Source of the DNA: Bacteroidota bacterium
GTDB lineage: Bacteria > Bacteroidota > Bacteroidia > Chitinophagales > Chitinophagaceae
Assembly: GCA_947457085.1 (NCBI GenBank)
Contig: CANGUS010000015.1
Span: 1 to 14,347, forward strand
Reading direction: 5' to 3'
DNA: 14,347 nt
Part shown: positions 7,349 to 14,347 of the stretch, piece by piece
Layout: each line of letters starts with the position of its first letter
Position numbering within the stretch: the first letter of the stretch is position 1
The notes under the pieces: generated by a model
What the model was told of the DNA's origin: nothing
Databases searched by the model: none
The model's input: only the letters and a program-made list of their open reading frames with translations
Made by a program: the position numbers and the translations under genes

Positions 7349-8143
7349 ATGCAAATTTTTACGATTACAACTGATTTTGGTGCACATAACCATGCAGTGT
7401 CTGGTGTAAAAGGAAGAATTTTTTCGGCAATATCTGATTGTCAAGTGGTTGATTTATCTCATGCTGCATCTAAATTCAATTTGCAACAAGCTGCTTATAT
7501 ATTCAAAAGCTCCTACCTTAATTTTCCTGAAGGGACTGTTCACTTTGTTTTTAATAATTTACATGAAAATAAAAATCAACAACTGATTTATGTTTTTGAA
7601 AATGGGCACCATATTTTTTGCCCAGATAATGGCTTTATCACATTATTGTTTCATGATCAACCTATTCAAATATATAAATTAACGGAGAAGTTGCAATCCT
7701 ACAATTTTATAACAGTGACTGATTTGTTTTTAGGAAATGTTGCCCTGCTCAATCATGGTCAAGAAATGGATATAGAAATAGTTTCAGTTGATAATATTTC
7801 GTTTAAAAAACCGCATTTGGCTTTTTATCAAAACAATATTTTAGATGCTCAAGTATTATATATTGACTATTTTGGAAATGTTGTTTTAAATGTTACCAAA
7901 GACTATTTTGAACAATGCCGTCAAGGGCGAAATATGAAAATACATTTTATGCGCCAAGAAGAAATTACACAAATTCATGTGCATTATAATGATGTAGACG
8001 TGAGTCAACCAGTTTGTTTGTTCAATACATCTAATCATTTAGAAATTGCCATTAATCAAGGCAATGCGGCTCAATTATTTGGCTTTTCCGAATCTACAGA
8101 TCGAAGTTTGTTTTATAATAGTATAAAAATATTTTTTGAATGA
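7349..8143 (+). CDS. SAM hydroxide adenosyltransferase family protein (DUF62, fluorinase/chlorinase fold)
   Basis: Member of the family that hydrolyses S-adenosylmethionine to adenosine and methionine and includes the fluorinase and chlorinase. The 264 residues are the usual length. N-terminal signatures are ITTDFG (6-11), VVDLSHAASKFNLQQAAYI (33-51), FPEGTVH (59-65) and PDNGF (92-96). The C-terminal domain is well conserved, with VLYIDYFGNVVLNV (169-182) and SNHLEIAINQGNAAQLFG (228-245). Several residues important in characterised members look replaced: the Asp of TDFGxxD is Asn14, the VDPGVGxxR stretch reads FNNLHENKNQQ (68-78), and the TFHGRD region reads FITVTD (120-125). Activity is therefore uncertain; the family assignment is not. 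It is first in an overlapping operon, sharing ATGA with the next gene. No Shine-Dalgarno sequence is visible. Confidence 0.87.
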   Translation: MQIFTITTDFGAHNHAVSGVKGRIFSAISDCQVVDLSHAASKFNLQQAAYIFKSSYLNFPEGTVHFVFNNLHENKNQQLIYVFENGHHIFCPDNGFITLLFHDQPIQIYKLTEKLQSYNFITVTDLFLGNVALLNHGQEMDIEIVSVDNISFKKPHLAFYQNNILDAQVLYIDYFGNVVLNVTKDYFEQCRQGRNMKIHFMRQEEITQIHVHYNDVDVSQPVCLFNTSNHLEIAINQGNAAQLFGFSESTDRSLFYNSIKIFFE

Positions 8144-8433
8144 TACGAATAGTGAGATTGCATTTTAAGAATGAAAATATAGAAGAGTTTAAAAATTTAT
8201 TTGAAGAGCGAAAAGAAAAAATTAGAAATTTTCCGGGTTGTTCTTATTTAGAGTTGTGGCAAGATGAAGAGGACAAAGCTGTTTTCTATACATATTCTCA
8301 TTGGGGTCAACCTAGTCATTTGGAAGATTATCGAATTTCTGAACTATTTGAAGAGACTTGGGGGATTATAAAACCTTGGTTTGCTCAAAAACCAATGGCT
8401 TTTTCAACCAATCCAATTGTAAAATTACCCTAA
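8140..8433 (+). CDS. Antibiotic biosynthesis monooxygenase (ABM)-like small protein
   Basis: A 97-residue protein with the dimeric alpha-beta barrel pattern of ABM/putative quinol monooxygenase proteins: strand IRIVRLHF (2-9), helix ENIEEFKNLFEERKEKIRN (12-30), the turn FPGCSYLELWQDE (31-43), strand AVFYTYSHW (47-55), and the helix LEDYRISELFEETWGIIKPW (61-80). Family members are cofactor-free oxygenases or small-molecule binders, but many have no known substrate. The start overlaps the preceding stop (ATGA), and the stop TAA shares its last A with the aroB ATG (TAATG). Position inside an aroB-aroA operon suggests co-expression with aromatic biosynthesis; a direct role there is inference only. 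Confidence 0.78.
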   Translation: MIRIVRLHFKNENIEEFKNLFEERKEKIRNFPGCSYLELWQDEEDKAVFYTYSHWGQPSHLEDYRISELFEETWGIIKPWFAQKPMAFSTNPIVKLP

Positions 8434-9455
8434 TGAACAACATCTTTTACACAGGGCAAGAAATTGATTTTCTATCATTGATCGAATCTAAAAAATATGA
8501 ATCCATTTATATTTTAGTGGATGCTCATACGAATGAATGTTGTTTGCCTGTTTTTAAAAATGTTTTTCCAAGTTTTGAAAATGTTAGTTCAATTATTATT
8601 CCAGCAGGAGAAGTGAACAAATCGATTGAAATTGTTCAATTAATTTGGAATGAAATGTTGACCCTGTCAATTACTCGAAATTCACTGATCATCAATTTAG
8701 GTGGAGGGGTTTTGACAGACATGGGAAGCTTTGCTGCATCTACTTACAAGCGAGGCATTGATTTTCTTAATATTCCTACAACTCTTATAGCGATGGTTGA
8801 TGCCAGCTTTGGGGGTAAAACAGGGTTTAATTTTCAGGGAGTAAAAAACTGTATTGGTACTTTTCAAACATCCATAGCTACCTACATCAATCCAATCTTT
8901 TTAAATACATTGAGTAAACGGCATTTGTTGAATGGGTCAGTAGAAATGATTAAACATGCTTTGTTGCAATCTGAAATAATATGGAATGAAGCAAAAAATT
9001 ATTCCTTAACTGAATTGATTTCGATTGATAAAATAAAGCAATCCATTGCCATAAAACAACAAATAGTAATACAAGATTTTAGTGACAATGGCATTCGACA
9101 ATGTTTAAATATTGGGCATACTATTGGGCATGCAATTGAAAGCTATTCTTATCAAACAACATTTCCATTATTGCATGGAGAAGCAATCATGTTAGGTCTT
9201 ATTCATGAACAAATCATTGCTGAATCTGTTTTAAATACTGATTCTATCATTAGAAAAGAATTGATTGCAATAAAAGAAAGATTATTTCCAGATTTAAATT
9301 TTACTTATTTAATCGATAATATACTGCCTTATTTATTGCAAGATAAAAAAAATAGCACCTATATAAAAATGAGCTTATTGCCATCCATTGCGAATTGCAA
9401 AATTCAAACTGTTGTTAGCCTCGATGAATTGAAAAAGTCGTTCAGTAATTTATGA
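8433..9455 (+). CDS. aroB: 3-dehydroquinate synthase
   Basis: Second step of the shikimate pathway: converts DAHP to 3-dehydroquinate using NAD and a divalent metal. I chose the ATG at 8433, giving 340 residues. The frame stays open upstream to 8358, but that extension lies entirely within the ABM-like gene and lacks family similarity, whereas MNNIFYTGQEID starts as AroB should. Motifs: PAGEVNKS (57-64), NLGGGVLTDMGSFAASTYKR (88-107) and PTTLIAMVDASFGGKTG (115-131). Metal ligands are expected at Glu171 (SVEMIKHA), the GHTIGHAIE histidines (229/233) and His248 in LLHGEA. All are present, so the enzyme should be active. The start overlaps the previous stop (TAATG) and the end overlaps aroA (ATGA). 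Confidence 0.96.
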   Translation: MNNIFYTGQEIDFLSLIESKKYESIYILVDAHTNECCLPVFKNVFPSFENVSSIIIPAGEVNKSIEIVQLIWNEMLTLSITRNSLIINLGGGVLTDMGSFAASTYKRGIDFLNIPTTLIAMVDASFGGKTGFNFQGVKNCIGTFQTSIATYINPIFLNTLSKRHLLNGSVEMIKHALLQSEIIWNEAKNYSLTELISIDKIKQSIAIKQQIVIQDFSDNGIRQCLNIGHTIGHAIESYSYQTTFPLLHGEAIMLGLIHEQIIAESVLNTDSIIRKELIAIKERLFPDLNFTYLIDNILPYLLQDKKNSTYIKMSLLPSIANCKIQTVVSLDELKKSFSNL

Positions 9456-10666
9456 TTTCTTTAAAAGCAAATATTAATCTCCCTGCATCAAAAAGTATTA
9501 GCAATCGTGTTTTGATGATACAATCTATTTGTAAAGAAAAATTTGAAATTGAAAATTGCTCTCAGGCCAATGATACACTGCTATTACAAAATATTTTATC
9601 TGCCATTCAAGAAACAACAGCAACTCAAATAATTCAAGTGGAAGATGCAGGTACCCCATTTCGATTTCTAACCGCCTTTTTGTCTACTCAGGAAAATAAA
9701 TCATTCTTACTTTCTGGAACCGATCGAATGAATGAAAGGCCCATTGCATCATTGGTTGAAGCGTTAAATAGTATTGGGGCCAATATTTTATATGATCAAA
9801 AAAAGGGGTTCCCTCCTTTGTTGATTAAAGGGAAGAAATTTCAATCAAACGAATTAATTATTGATGGTGCTGAATCCAGTCAGTTTATTTCAGCCCTTTG
9901 TTTAATAGCACCTTCCTTGAAAGAGGGGTTGATAATTAATCTAAAAGAAAATGTAGTATCTGCTTCTTATGTCGACATGACTTTGTCTATCATGAAAGAT
10001 TTTGGAATTGAATATCAAAAAACAAAAAATCAAATCAGTATTCCTGCACAAAAATATATTGCACAAAAATATTGTATTGAAAATGATTGGAGTAGTGCCT
10101 GTTTTTTTTATGCAATGACAATGATAGCAGACAATGCAACAATTACTTTAAATGGGTTGAAAAAAGATTCTTGCCAAGGGGATGCTATTATTTCAACTCT
10201 ATGTCAGTCCTTTGGCATTCATACCTCATTTGAAAATAGTAATTGTATCATTTCGAAAACAACAACTGCTCAATATCAATCTTCAATTATTGATTTAAAA
10301 CACTGCCCCGATTTGGCCGTTCCCTTTATTGTTGCTTGTGCAATAAAATATCCTGCTATTCAAATTATTGGAATTGCCCATTTAATACATAAAGAAAGTA
10401 ATCGAATAGAAGCTTTGCAAAATGAATTGCGAAAAGTGAATATTTTTATTCATTATGAAAATGACATCTTGTCTTTTGAAAATAAAATGACTGCAAATAA
10501 AACTGAAGAAATCTTTTTTAATTCCTATCATGATCATCGAATTGTGATGGCATTGAATTTATTTTCATTACTCGGTTATACTTTACATTTTGACAATAAA
10601 CTTTGTGTTAAAAAATCATTTCCTCAATATTGGGAAGAGCTTGAAAAATTACACGTAGCAAATTAA
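9452..10666 (+). CDS. aroA: 3-phosphoshikimate 1-carboxyvinyltransferase (EPSP synthase)
   Basis: Sixth step of the shikimate pathway: joins shikimate-3-phosphate and PEP to form EPSP. The 404 residues are slightly short (E. coli 427) but complete. Substrate-binding motifs: LPASKSISNR (10-19; Lys14, Ser15, Arg19), DAGTPFRFLTAFLS (65-78; Arg71), ERPIASLVEALNSIGA (95-110), SSQFISAL (142-149), CPDLAVP (285-291; catalytic Asp287), KESNRIEAL (314-322), DHRIVMA (361-367) and FPQYWEEL (390-397). KESNR has Asn317 where KE[ST]DR is usual; Lys314, Glu315 and Arg318 are kept. A 15-bp imperfect tandem duplication (10046-10060/10061-10075) encodes AQKYI-AQKYC. The ATG is translationally coupled to aroB by ATGA. 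Last gene of the operon; no clear terminator follows. Confidence 0.96.
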   Translation: MISLKANINLPASKSISNRVLMIQSICKEKFEIENCSQANDTLLLQNILSAIQETTATQIIQVEDAGTPFRFLTAFLSTQENKSFLLSGTDRMNERPIASLVEALNSIGANILYDQKKGFPPLLIKGKKFQSNELIIDGAESSQFISALCLIAPSLKEGLIINLKENVVSASYVDMTLSIMKDFGIEYQKTKNQISIPAQKYIAQKYCIENDWSSACFFYAMTMIADNATITLNGLKKDSCQGDAIISTLCQSFGIHTSFENSNCIISKTTTAQYQSSIIDLKHCPDLAVPFIVACAIKYPAIQIIGIAHLIHKESNRIEALQNELRKVNIFIHYENDILSFENKMTANKTEEIFFNSYHDHRIVMALNLFSLLGYTLHFDNKLCVKKSFPQYWEELEKLHVAN

Positions 10667-10681
10667 TTTAATTATAATATT

Positions 10682-10689
10682 TACCTTTA
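10682..10689 (+). promoter_or_regulatory. Possible -7 box before the GHL10 gene
   Basis: TACCTTTA matches TAnnTTTG except for the last base and ends 7 nt before the ATG at 10697. No -33 element is recognisable in the AT-rich stretch upstream, so this gene could equally be read through from aroA, whose stop lies only 30 nt upstream. Confidence 0.3.
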
Positions 10690-10696
10690 CCGTCTT

Positions 10697-12187
10697 ATGC
10701 GATTCACTCTTTTATTTTTATTTATAATAACAACCTTTATTTCTACAGCACAAACCGAAATTCCAAAACGAGAGTTTCGAGCGGCATGGGTAGCCACTGT
10801 TTCTAACATAGATTGGCCCAGCAAAAAAGGCTTAAATGTAGAAATTCAAAAACAAGAATTTGTTTCAATTTTAGAGCAACTCAAAGAAAATGGGATGAAT
10901 GCAATTATTGTGCAAATTCGACCAGCTGCAGATGCTTTTTATAATTCGCCATACGAAAATTGGAGTCGTTATTTAACAGGTACACAAGGTGTAGCTCCCA
11001 ACCCGTATTATGATCCGTTAACGTTTATGATTGAGGAAGCTCACAAACGTTGTATCGAATTTCATGCATGGTTTAACCCATACCGTGCTTTAGTGGATGC
11101 AGGTAAAAATCCAAATACAAATGAACATATTACCTTTCAACATCCCGAGTGGTTTTTGAATTATGGAGGCAAAAAATATTTTGATCCAGGTTTGCCTGAG
11201 GTTCGTCAATATTTCACAAAAGTAGTATTGGATGTAGTCAAAAGATATGATATTGATGCGGTTCACTTTGATGATTATTTTTACCCATATCGGATTGCAC
11301 AAGTTGAGTTCCCTGACCATAATTCATATGCTAAATACCGGGGCAATTTTACAAGTAAAGACGATTGGAGAAGAAACAATGTCGATCTGCTAATTGAATC
11401 GTTAAGTAAAAAAATTAAAAAAGAAAAATCATATGTAAAATTTGGAATCAGTCCATTTGGAGTATGGAGAAATTTCTCGAAAGATCCTGAAGGGAGTTTA
11501 ACCAAAGGAGGCCAAACAAACTATGATGATTTATATGCAGATGTAATTTTGTGGCAAAGAAAAGGATGGATAGATTATTTATTACCTCAACTTTATTGGG
11601 AAAATGGCCATCGAGCTGCTGATTATAAAGAATTAATTAATTGGTGGGGCAAACATGCTTATGGAAGAAATATGTATGTGGGTCATGGTATTTATCAAGT
11701 AGGGACAAGCTCGAAACCTTGTTGGAAAAGTTTGTATGAAATTGAATATCAAATTGATCAAACAAGAAATACTGAAAATATCAATGGAAGTGCATTCTAC
11801 AGTGCCAATTCATTCAAGAAAAATTATTATGATTTAAATAATACAATGAAAGCCAAATGGTATCCTACTCCGGCTTTGTTGCCAAGTATGCCTTGGATTG
11901 ATGATGAGGAGCCTTTAGCTCCCATACTGAAAATTTCGAATGGTCGGGATGGGAATAAAATGTTGCAATGGACTATTTCTAATCCAGAAAATGAACCTTT
12001 GCAATTTGCTATTTATCGTTTTGCACTCAACGAAAAAACTTATATTCATTCCTCAAAAAATTTAATAGCCATTGTTAGAGGCAATTCGTTTGTTGACAAA
12101 TTAAATGATGGCAAACAATATAAATATGTGGTAACTGCTCTTGACAGACTGCATAATGAGAGTCAGTTAAGTAATTCGGTCCAATAA
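10697..12187 (+). CDS. Exported GHL10 / DUF187-type glycoside hydrolase-like protein
   Basis: Secreted or periplasmic protein with a TIM-barrel glycoside-hydrolase-like domain (GHL10, DUF187; YngK-like), presumed to act on a polysaccharide or glycan. Seen in the 496 residues: a signal peptide with hydrophobic core LLFLFIITTFIST (5-17) and cleavage after STAQ (about residue 19); the diagnostic opening REFRAAWVATVSNIDWPS (25-42); NAIIVQIRPAADAFY (68-82); FHAWFNPYRAL (122-132); and AVHFDDYFYPY (188-198) with acidic residues at a likely active site. FGISPFGVWRN (249-259) and IDYLLPQLYW (292-301) follow. A fibronectin type III-like domain occupies about 405-492 (VVTALDRLHNES near its end). There is no lipobox and no type IX secretion tail. 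The substrate cannot be deduced. Confidence 0.9.
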   Translation: MRFTLLFLFIITTFISTAQTEIPKREFRAAWVATVSNIDWPSKKGLNVEIQKQEFVSILEQLKENGMNAIIVQIRPAADAFYNSPYENWSRYLTGTQGVAPNPYYDPLTFMIEEAHKRCIEFHAWFNPYRALVDAGKNPNTNEHITFQHPEWFLNYGGKKYFDPGLPEVRQYFTKVVLDVVKRYDIDAVHFDDYFYPYRIAQVEFPDHNSYAKYRGNFTSKDDWRRNNVDLLIESLSKKIKKEKSYVKFGISPFGVWRNFSKDPEGSLTKGGQTNYDDLYADVILWQRKGWIDYLLPQLYWENGHRAADYKELINWWGKHAYGRNMYVGHGIYQVGTSSKPCWKSLYEIEYQIDQTRNTENINGSAFYSANSFKKNYYDLNNTMKAKWYPTPALLPSMPWIDDEEPLAPILKISNGRDGNKMLQWTISNPENEPLQFAIYRFALNEKTYIHSSKNLIAIVRGNSFVDKLNDGKQYKYVVTALDRLHNESQLSNSVQ

Positions 12188-12239
12188 AAATCGGCACCAC
12201 TCCTTTCTATTAATTTCCTCAGATAGTAGTCAGATTTAG

Positions 12240-12247
12240 TATCTTCG
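12240..12247 (+). promoter_or_regulatory. Possible -7 box before rnr
   Basis: TATCTTCG matches TAnnTTTG with one mismatch and ends 7 nt before the first ATG of rnr. The -33 element is not clear. The 67-bp gap after the GHL10 gene has no obvious terminator hairpin. Confidence 0.35.
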
Positions 12248-12254
12248 TAGAATT

Positions 12255-14243
12255 ATGATGCACAAGGACAAAAGAAAAACAAAAAAAATGGGTTTTTCAC
12301 CTGGAGTGATTGGCACATTAGACATTTCGAAACAAGGAATGGGTTTTGTAATTGTGCCGGGCATGACGACGGATATTAAAATTAAAAGAGAGAATTTAAA
12401 AGATGCCATGCACGGCGATACAGTGGAGGTGCATATTTTCAAAGTAAATAAAACTTCTAGCAGACCAGAAGGTGTGATCTCTAAAGTGTTAAAACGGGGT
12501 CAGTCTGAATTAATCGGTACGCTTCAGTTGAATATGCGTTTTGCTTTTGTGGTGCCAGATAATAAAAGTTTTACAAAAGATATTTTTATTGGCGAACGTA
12601 ATGCAAAAGGCTTGAAAAATGGGGATCGAGTTGTGGTGAAAATAATTGAGTGGAGTGAACGCATGAAGAATCCAGAGGGTGAAATAGTGAGTGTGCTTAC
12701 CAATGAAAGAAACAATGAAATTGCCATGAAAGAAATTTTATTGCAAAATGGTTTTTCTTTAGAGTTTCCCAAAGTGGTTTTAGATGAGCTAGCGCAAGTG
12801 CCATTGACTATTTCAGCGGAGGAAATTAAACGACGCAGAGATTTACGTAATACATTGACGATTACCATTGATCCCTATGATGCGAAAGATTTTGATGATG
12901 CAATCTCATTGAAAAAATTGTCTAATGGAAACTATGAAATTGGAGTTCATATTGCCGATGTGTCTCATTATGTAAAAGCCGGCACTGCATTAGATCAAGA
13001 GGCAATAAAAAGAGCAACTTCTGTGTATTTGCCAGACAGGGTTTTGCCCATGTTGCCAGAAAAAATTTCGAATGAGTTGTGTTCATTAAGACCCAAAGAA
13101 GATAAACTGACTTTTTCAGTAATTTTTGAAATCGATGCAGCGGCCAATGTATTGCACTATGAAATTGCAAAGACAATCATCCATTCTGATAGAAGATATA
13201 CGTATGAAGAAGTACAAGAAATTATAGAAACAAAACAAGGTGAACATGTAGATGAAATTTTATTACTACACTCCATTTCACAACAATTAAGACAAAGGAA
13301 ATTTGATGAAGGAGCCATTAATTTTTCCTCCGAAGAAGTTCGCTTTGTATTGGATGAAAAAGGCATTCCTATAGATGTGATGGTGAAACAAAGTAAAGAA
13401 TGTCATCAATTAATTGAAGAGTTGATGTTGCTGGCTAATCGAACGGTTGCCGAGCATGTTTATAAAATAAAATTCAAAAATGCGCCCATCCCTTTTCCAT
13501 ATCGTGTGCACGATACGCCAGATATTGAAAAGTTAAAAACGTTTGTCTCTTTTGCAGGAAAATTTGGTTTAAAATTTGATTTGAACTCACCTCAAACGAT
13601 TGCTAAATCATTTAATGAAATGGTTAAAAAAACGGAAAATCATCCTGAGCAAAGTGTGTTGCATACTTTGGGCATTCGCACGATGGCCAAAGCGATTTAT
13701 ACTACCGAAAATATTGGGCACTATGGTTTGGCGTTTGAATATTATTGTCATTTCACGTCTCCTATTCGTCGTTATCCTGATGTATTAGTGCACCGCATTG
13801 TATATGAGATTTTAAACAACGAAATTCATCCTATAAAACAAATGGAATCACTTTGTTTGCATTGCAGTGAACGTGAACGAAAAGCCATGGAAAGTGAGCG
13901 TGAGGCAAGCAAATACAAGCAAGTAGAATTTATGCGCAAGTTTATTGGAGAAGAATTTAGTGCAGTCATCAGTGGTGTTGGCAAATTTGGTTTTTGGGCT
14001 CAAACGATTCAGCATAAGTGTGAAGGGTTTATTTCCATCACAGATTTAAATGAAATCGATGATTTTATTTTTGAAGAATCAGCATATGCATTTATTGGCA
14101 AACACACTAAAATGAAATTTAAAATCGGGCAGCCTATTGAAGTGCTGGTCGCTGCTGCGAATCTGGAACGTAAACAAATAGATTATAAAATTATATTGGA
14201 TGTTCCTATTGTGGGTTCAACAAAAAAAAGTAAAAAGAAATAG
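12255..14243 (+). CDS. rnr: Ribonuclease R (RNB-family 3'-5' exoribonuclease)
   Basis: Processive 3'-5' exoribonuclease that degrades structured RNA and takes part in rRNA and mRNA quality control. In 662 residues: N-terminal OB-fold cold-shock-like domains (about 14-150); the RNB catalytic domain (about 195-515) with TIDPYDAKDFDDAI (203-216), whose Asp206, Asp212, Asp214 and Asp215 correspond to the metal-binding aspartates of RNase II; and HYGLAFEYYCHFTSPIRRYP (489-508), whose arginines contact RNA. A C-terminal S1 domain lies at about 567-648, followed by a short Lys-rich tail (STKKSKKK). It is shorter than E. coli RNase R (813): the N-terminal helix-turn-helix region and the long basic tail are missing. 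Two consecutive ATGs (12255, 12258) are both usable. The CvfB-like gene starts 3 nt after its stop. Confidence 0.96.
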   Translation: MMHKDKRKTKKMGFSPGVIGTLDISKQGMGFVIVPGMTTDIKIKRENLKDAMHGDTVEVHIFKVNKTSSRPEGVISKVLKRGQSELIGTLQLNMRFAFVVPDNKSFTKDIFIGERNAKGLKNGDRVVVKIIEWSERMKNPEGEIVSVLTNERNNEIAMKEILLQNGFSLEFPKVVLDELAQVPLTISAEEIKRRRDLRNTLTITIDPYDAKDFDDAISLKKLSNGNYEIGVHIADVSHYVKAGTALDQEAIKRATSVYLPDRVLPMLPEKISNELCSLRPKEDKLTFSVIFEIDAAANVLHYEIAKTIIHSDRRYTYEEVQEIIETKQGEHVDEILLLHSISQQLRQRKFDEGAINFSSEEVRFVLDEKGIPIDVMVKQSKECHQLIEELMLLANRTVAEHVYKIKFKNAPIPFPYRVHDTPDIEKLKTFVSFAGKFGLKFDLNSPQTIAKSFNEMVKKTENHPEQSVLHTLGIRTMAKAIYTTENIGHYGLAFEYYCHFTSPIRRYPDVLVHRIVYEILNNEIHPIKQMESLCLHCSERERKAMESEREASKYKQVEFMRKFIGEEFSAVISGVGKFGFWAQTIQHKCEGFISITDLNEIDDFIFEESAYAFIGKHTKMKFKIGQPIEVLVAAANLERKQIDYKIILDVPIVGSTKKSKKK

Positions 14244-14246
14244 AGA

Positions 14247-14347
14247 ATGTTAGTATTAGGTCAAATAAATTCTTTAACCGTTTTACGCAGTACCAGCGTA
14301 GGATTGTTTTTAGGTGATGAAGACGGCAATGATGTTTTATTGCCAAA
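14247..14347 (+). CDS. CvfB-like S1 RNA-binding protein, 3'-truncated by window edge
   Basis: Frame opening at ATG 14247, 3 nt after the rnr stop, and still open at the window end (33 full codons). The translation begins MLVLGQINSLTVLRSTSVGL and continues with FLGDEDGNDVLLP (21-33). This resembles the first S1-like domain of CvfB/YitL proteins, which typically start with a short strand, then VxxxxxxGxYLGDxxGxxVLLP. The family binds RNA and affects virulence-gene expression in Staphylococcus; its role in Bacteroidota is unknown. The tight spacing suggests co-transcription and possibly coupled translation with rnr. Only the N-terminus is visible, so the assignment rests on one motif. Confidence 0.72.
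   Translation, partial: MLVLGQINSLTVLRSTSVGLFLGDEDGNDVLLP

Noticed and set aside
8358..8432. 25-codon upstream extension of aroB
   Set aside because: It lies wholly inside the ABM-like gene in another frame and has no similarity to AroB. The TAATG junction at 8433 gives the normal N-terminus.
5365..10666. Apparently more AT-rich stretch as horizontally acquired DNA
   Set aside because: It contains core genes (aroB, aroA) and the difference was judged by eye only. It is within normal gene-to-gene variation and there are no mobility genes.

Overview
The window looks like an ordinary chromosomal stretch of an AT-rich member of the Bacteroidota, most likely from the Sphingobacteriia/Chitinophagia side. 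The reasons are the TAnnTTTG-type boxes just upstream of several starts, the near absence of Shine-Dalgarno sequences, a secreted GHL10-type hydrolase, a fused FtcD and Bacteroidota-flavoured AroA and AroB. Nothing in the DNA indicates a phage, IS element, plasmid or CRISPR array. Placement below phylum level is a guess.

Left part (1-4412): a Fic-domain AMPylase-type gene enters from the left edge (5' end missing) and ends in a hairpin that contains its stop codon. Next is a bifunctional glutamate formimidoyltransferase/formimidoyl-THF cyclodeaminase (ftcD). A long hairpin with U-tracts on both strands separates ftcD from a convergent block on the minus strand, made of a long-chain acyl-CoA synthetase followed only 5 nt downstream by a tRNA-Arg(CCU).

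Middle part (4413-7260): a 245-bp divergent spacer is followed on the plus strand by endonuclease III (nth, base-excision repair, intact [4Fe-4S] motif). Then comes a 631-residue protein with a signal peptide, a phosphohistidine-swivel-like domain and a C-terminal PPDK-type ATP-grasp domain. This domain order resembles glucan water dikinases rather than PEP synthase, and its apparent export makes it the least ordinary gene here.

Right part (7349-14347): four genes form a tightly overlapping operon: a divergent SAM hydroxide adenosyltransferase-family protein, a small ABM-type monooxygenase-like protein, 3-dehydroquinate synthase (aroB) and EPSP synthase (aroA). The junctions are ATGA, TAATG and ATGA, which suggests translational coupling of two shikimate-pathway enzymes to two accessory genes. 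After them come an exported GHL10/DUF187 glycoside-hydrolase-like protein with an FnIII-like tail, RNase R (rnr, short N-terminus), and the first 33 codons of a CvfB-like S1 RNA-binding protein cut by the right edge. The last two probably form an RNA-metabolism operon.

Most of the window is housekeeping. The items most worth a second look are the exported dikinase-like protein, the SAM hydrolase homologue whose expected active-site residues look substituted, and the placement of promoter -7-like boxes 4-7 nt before several start codons, which would give leaderless mRNAs.
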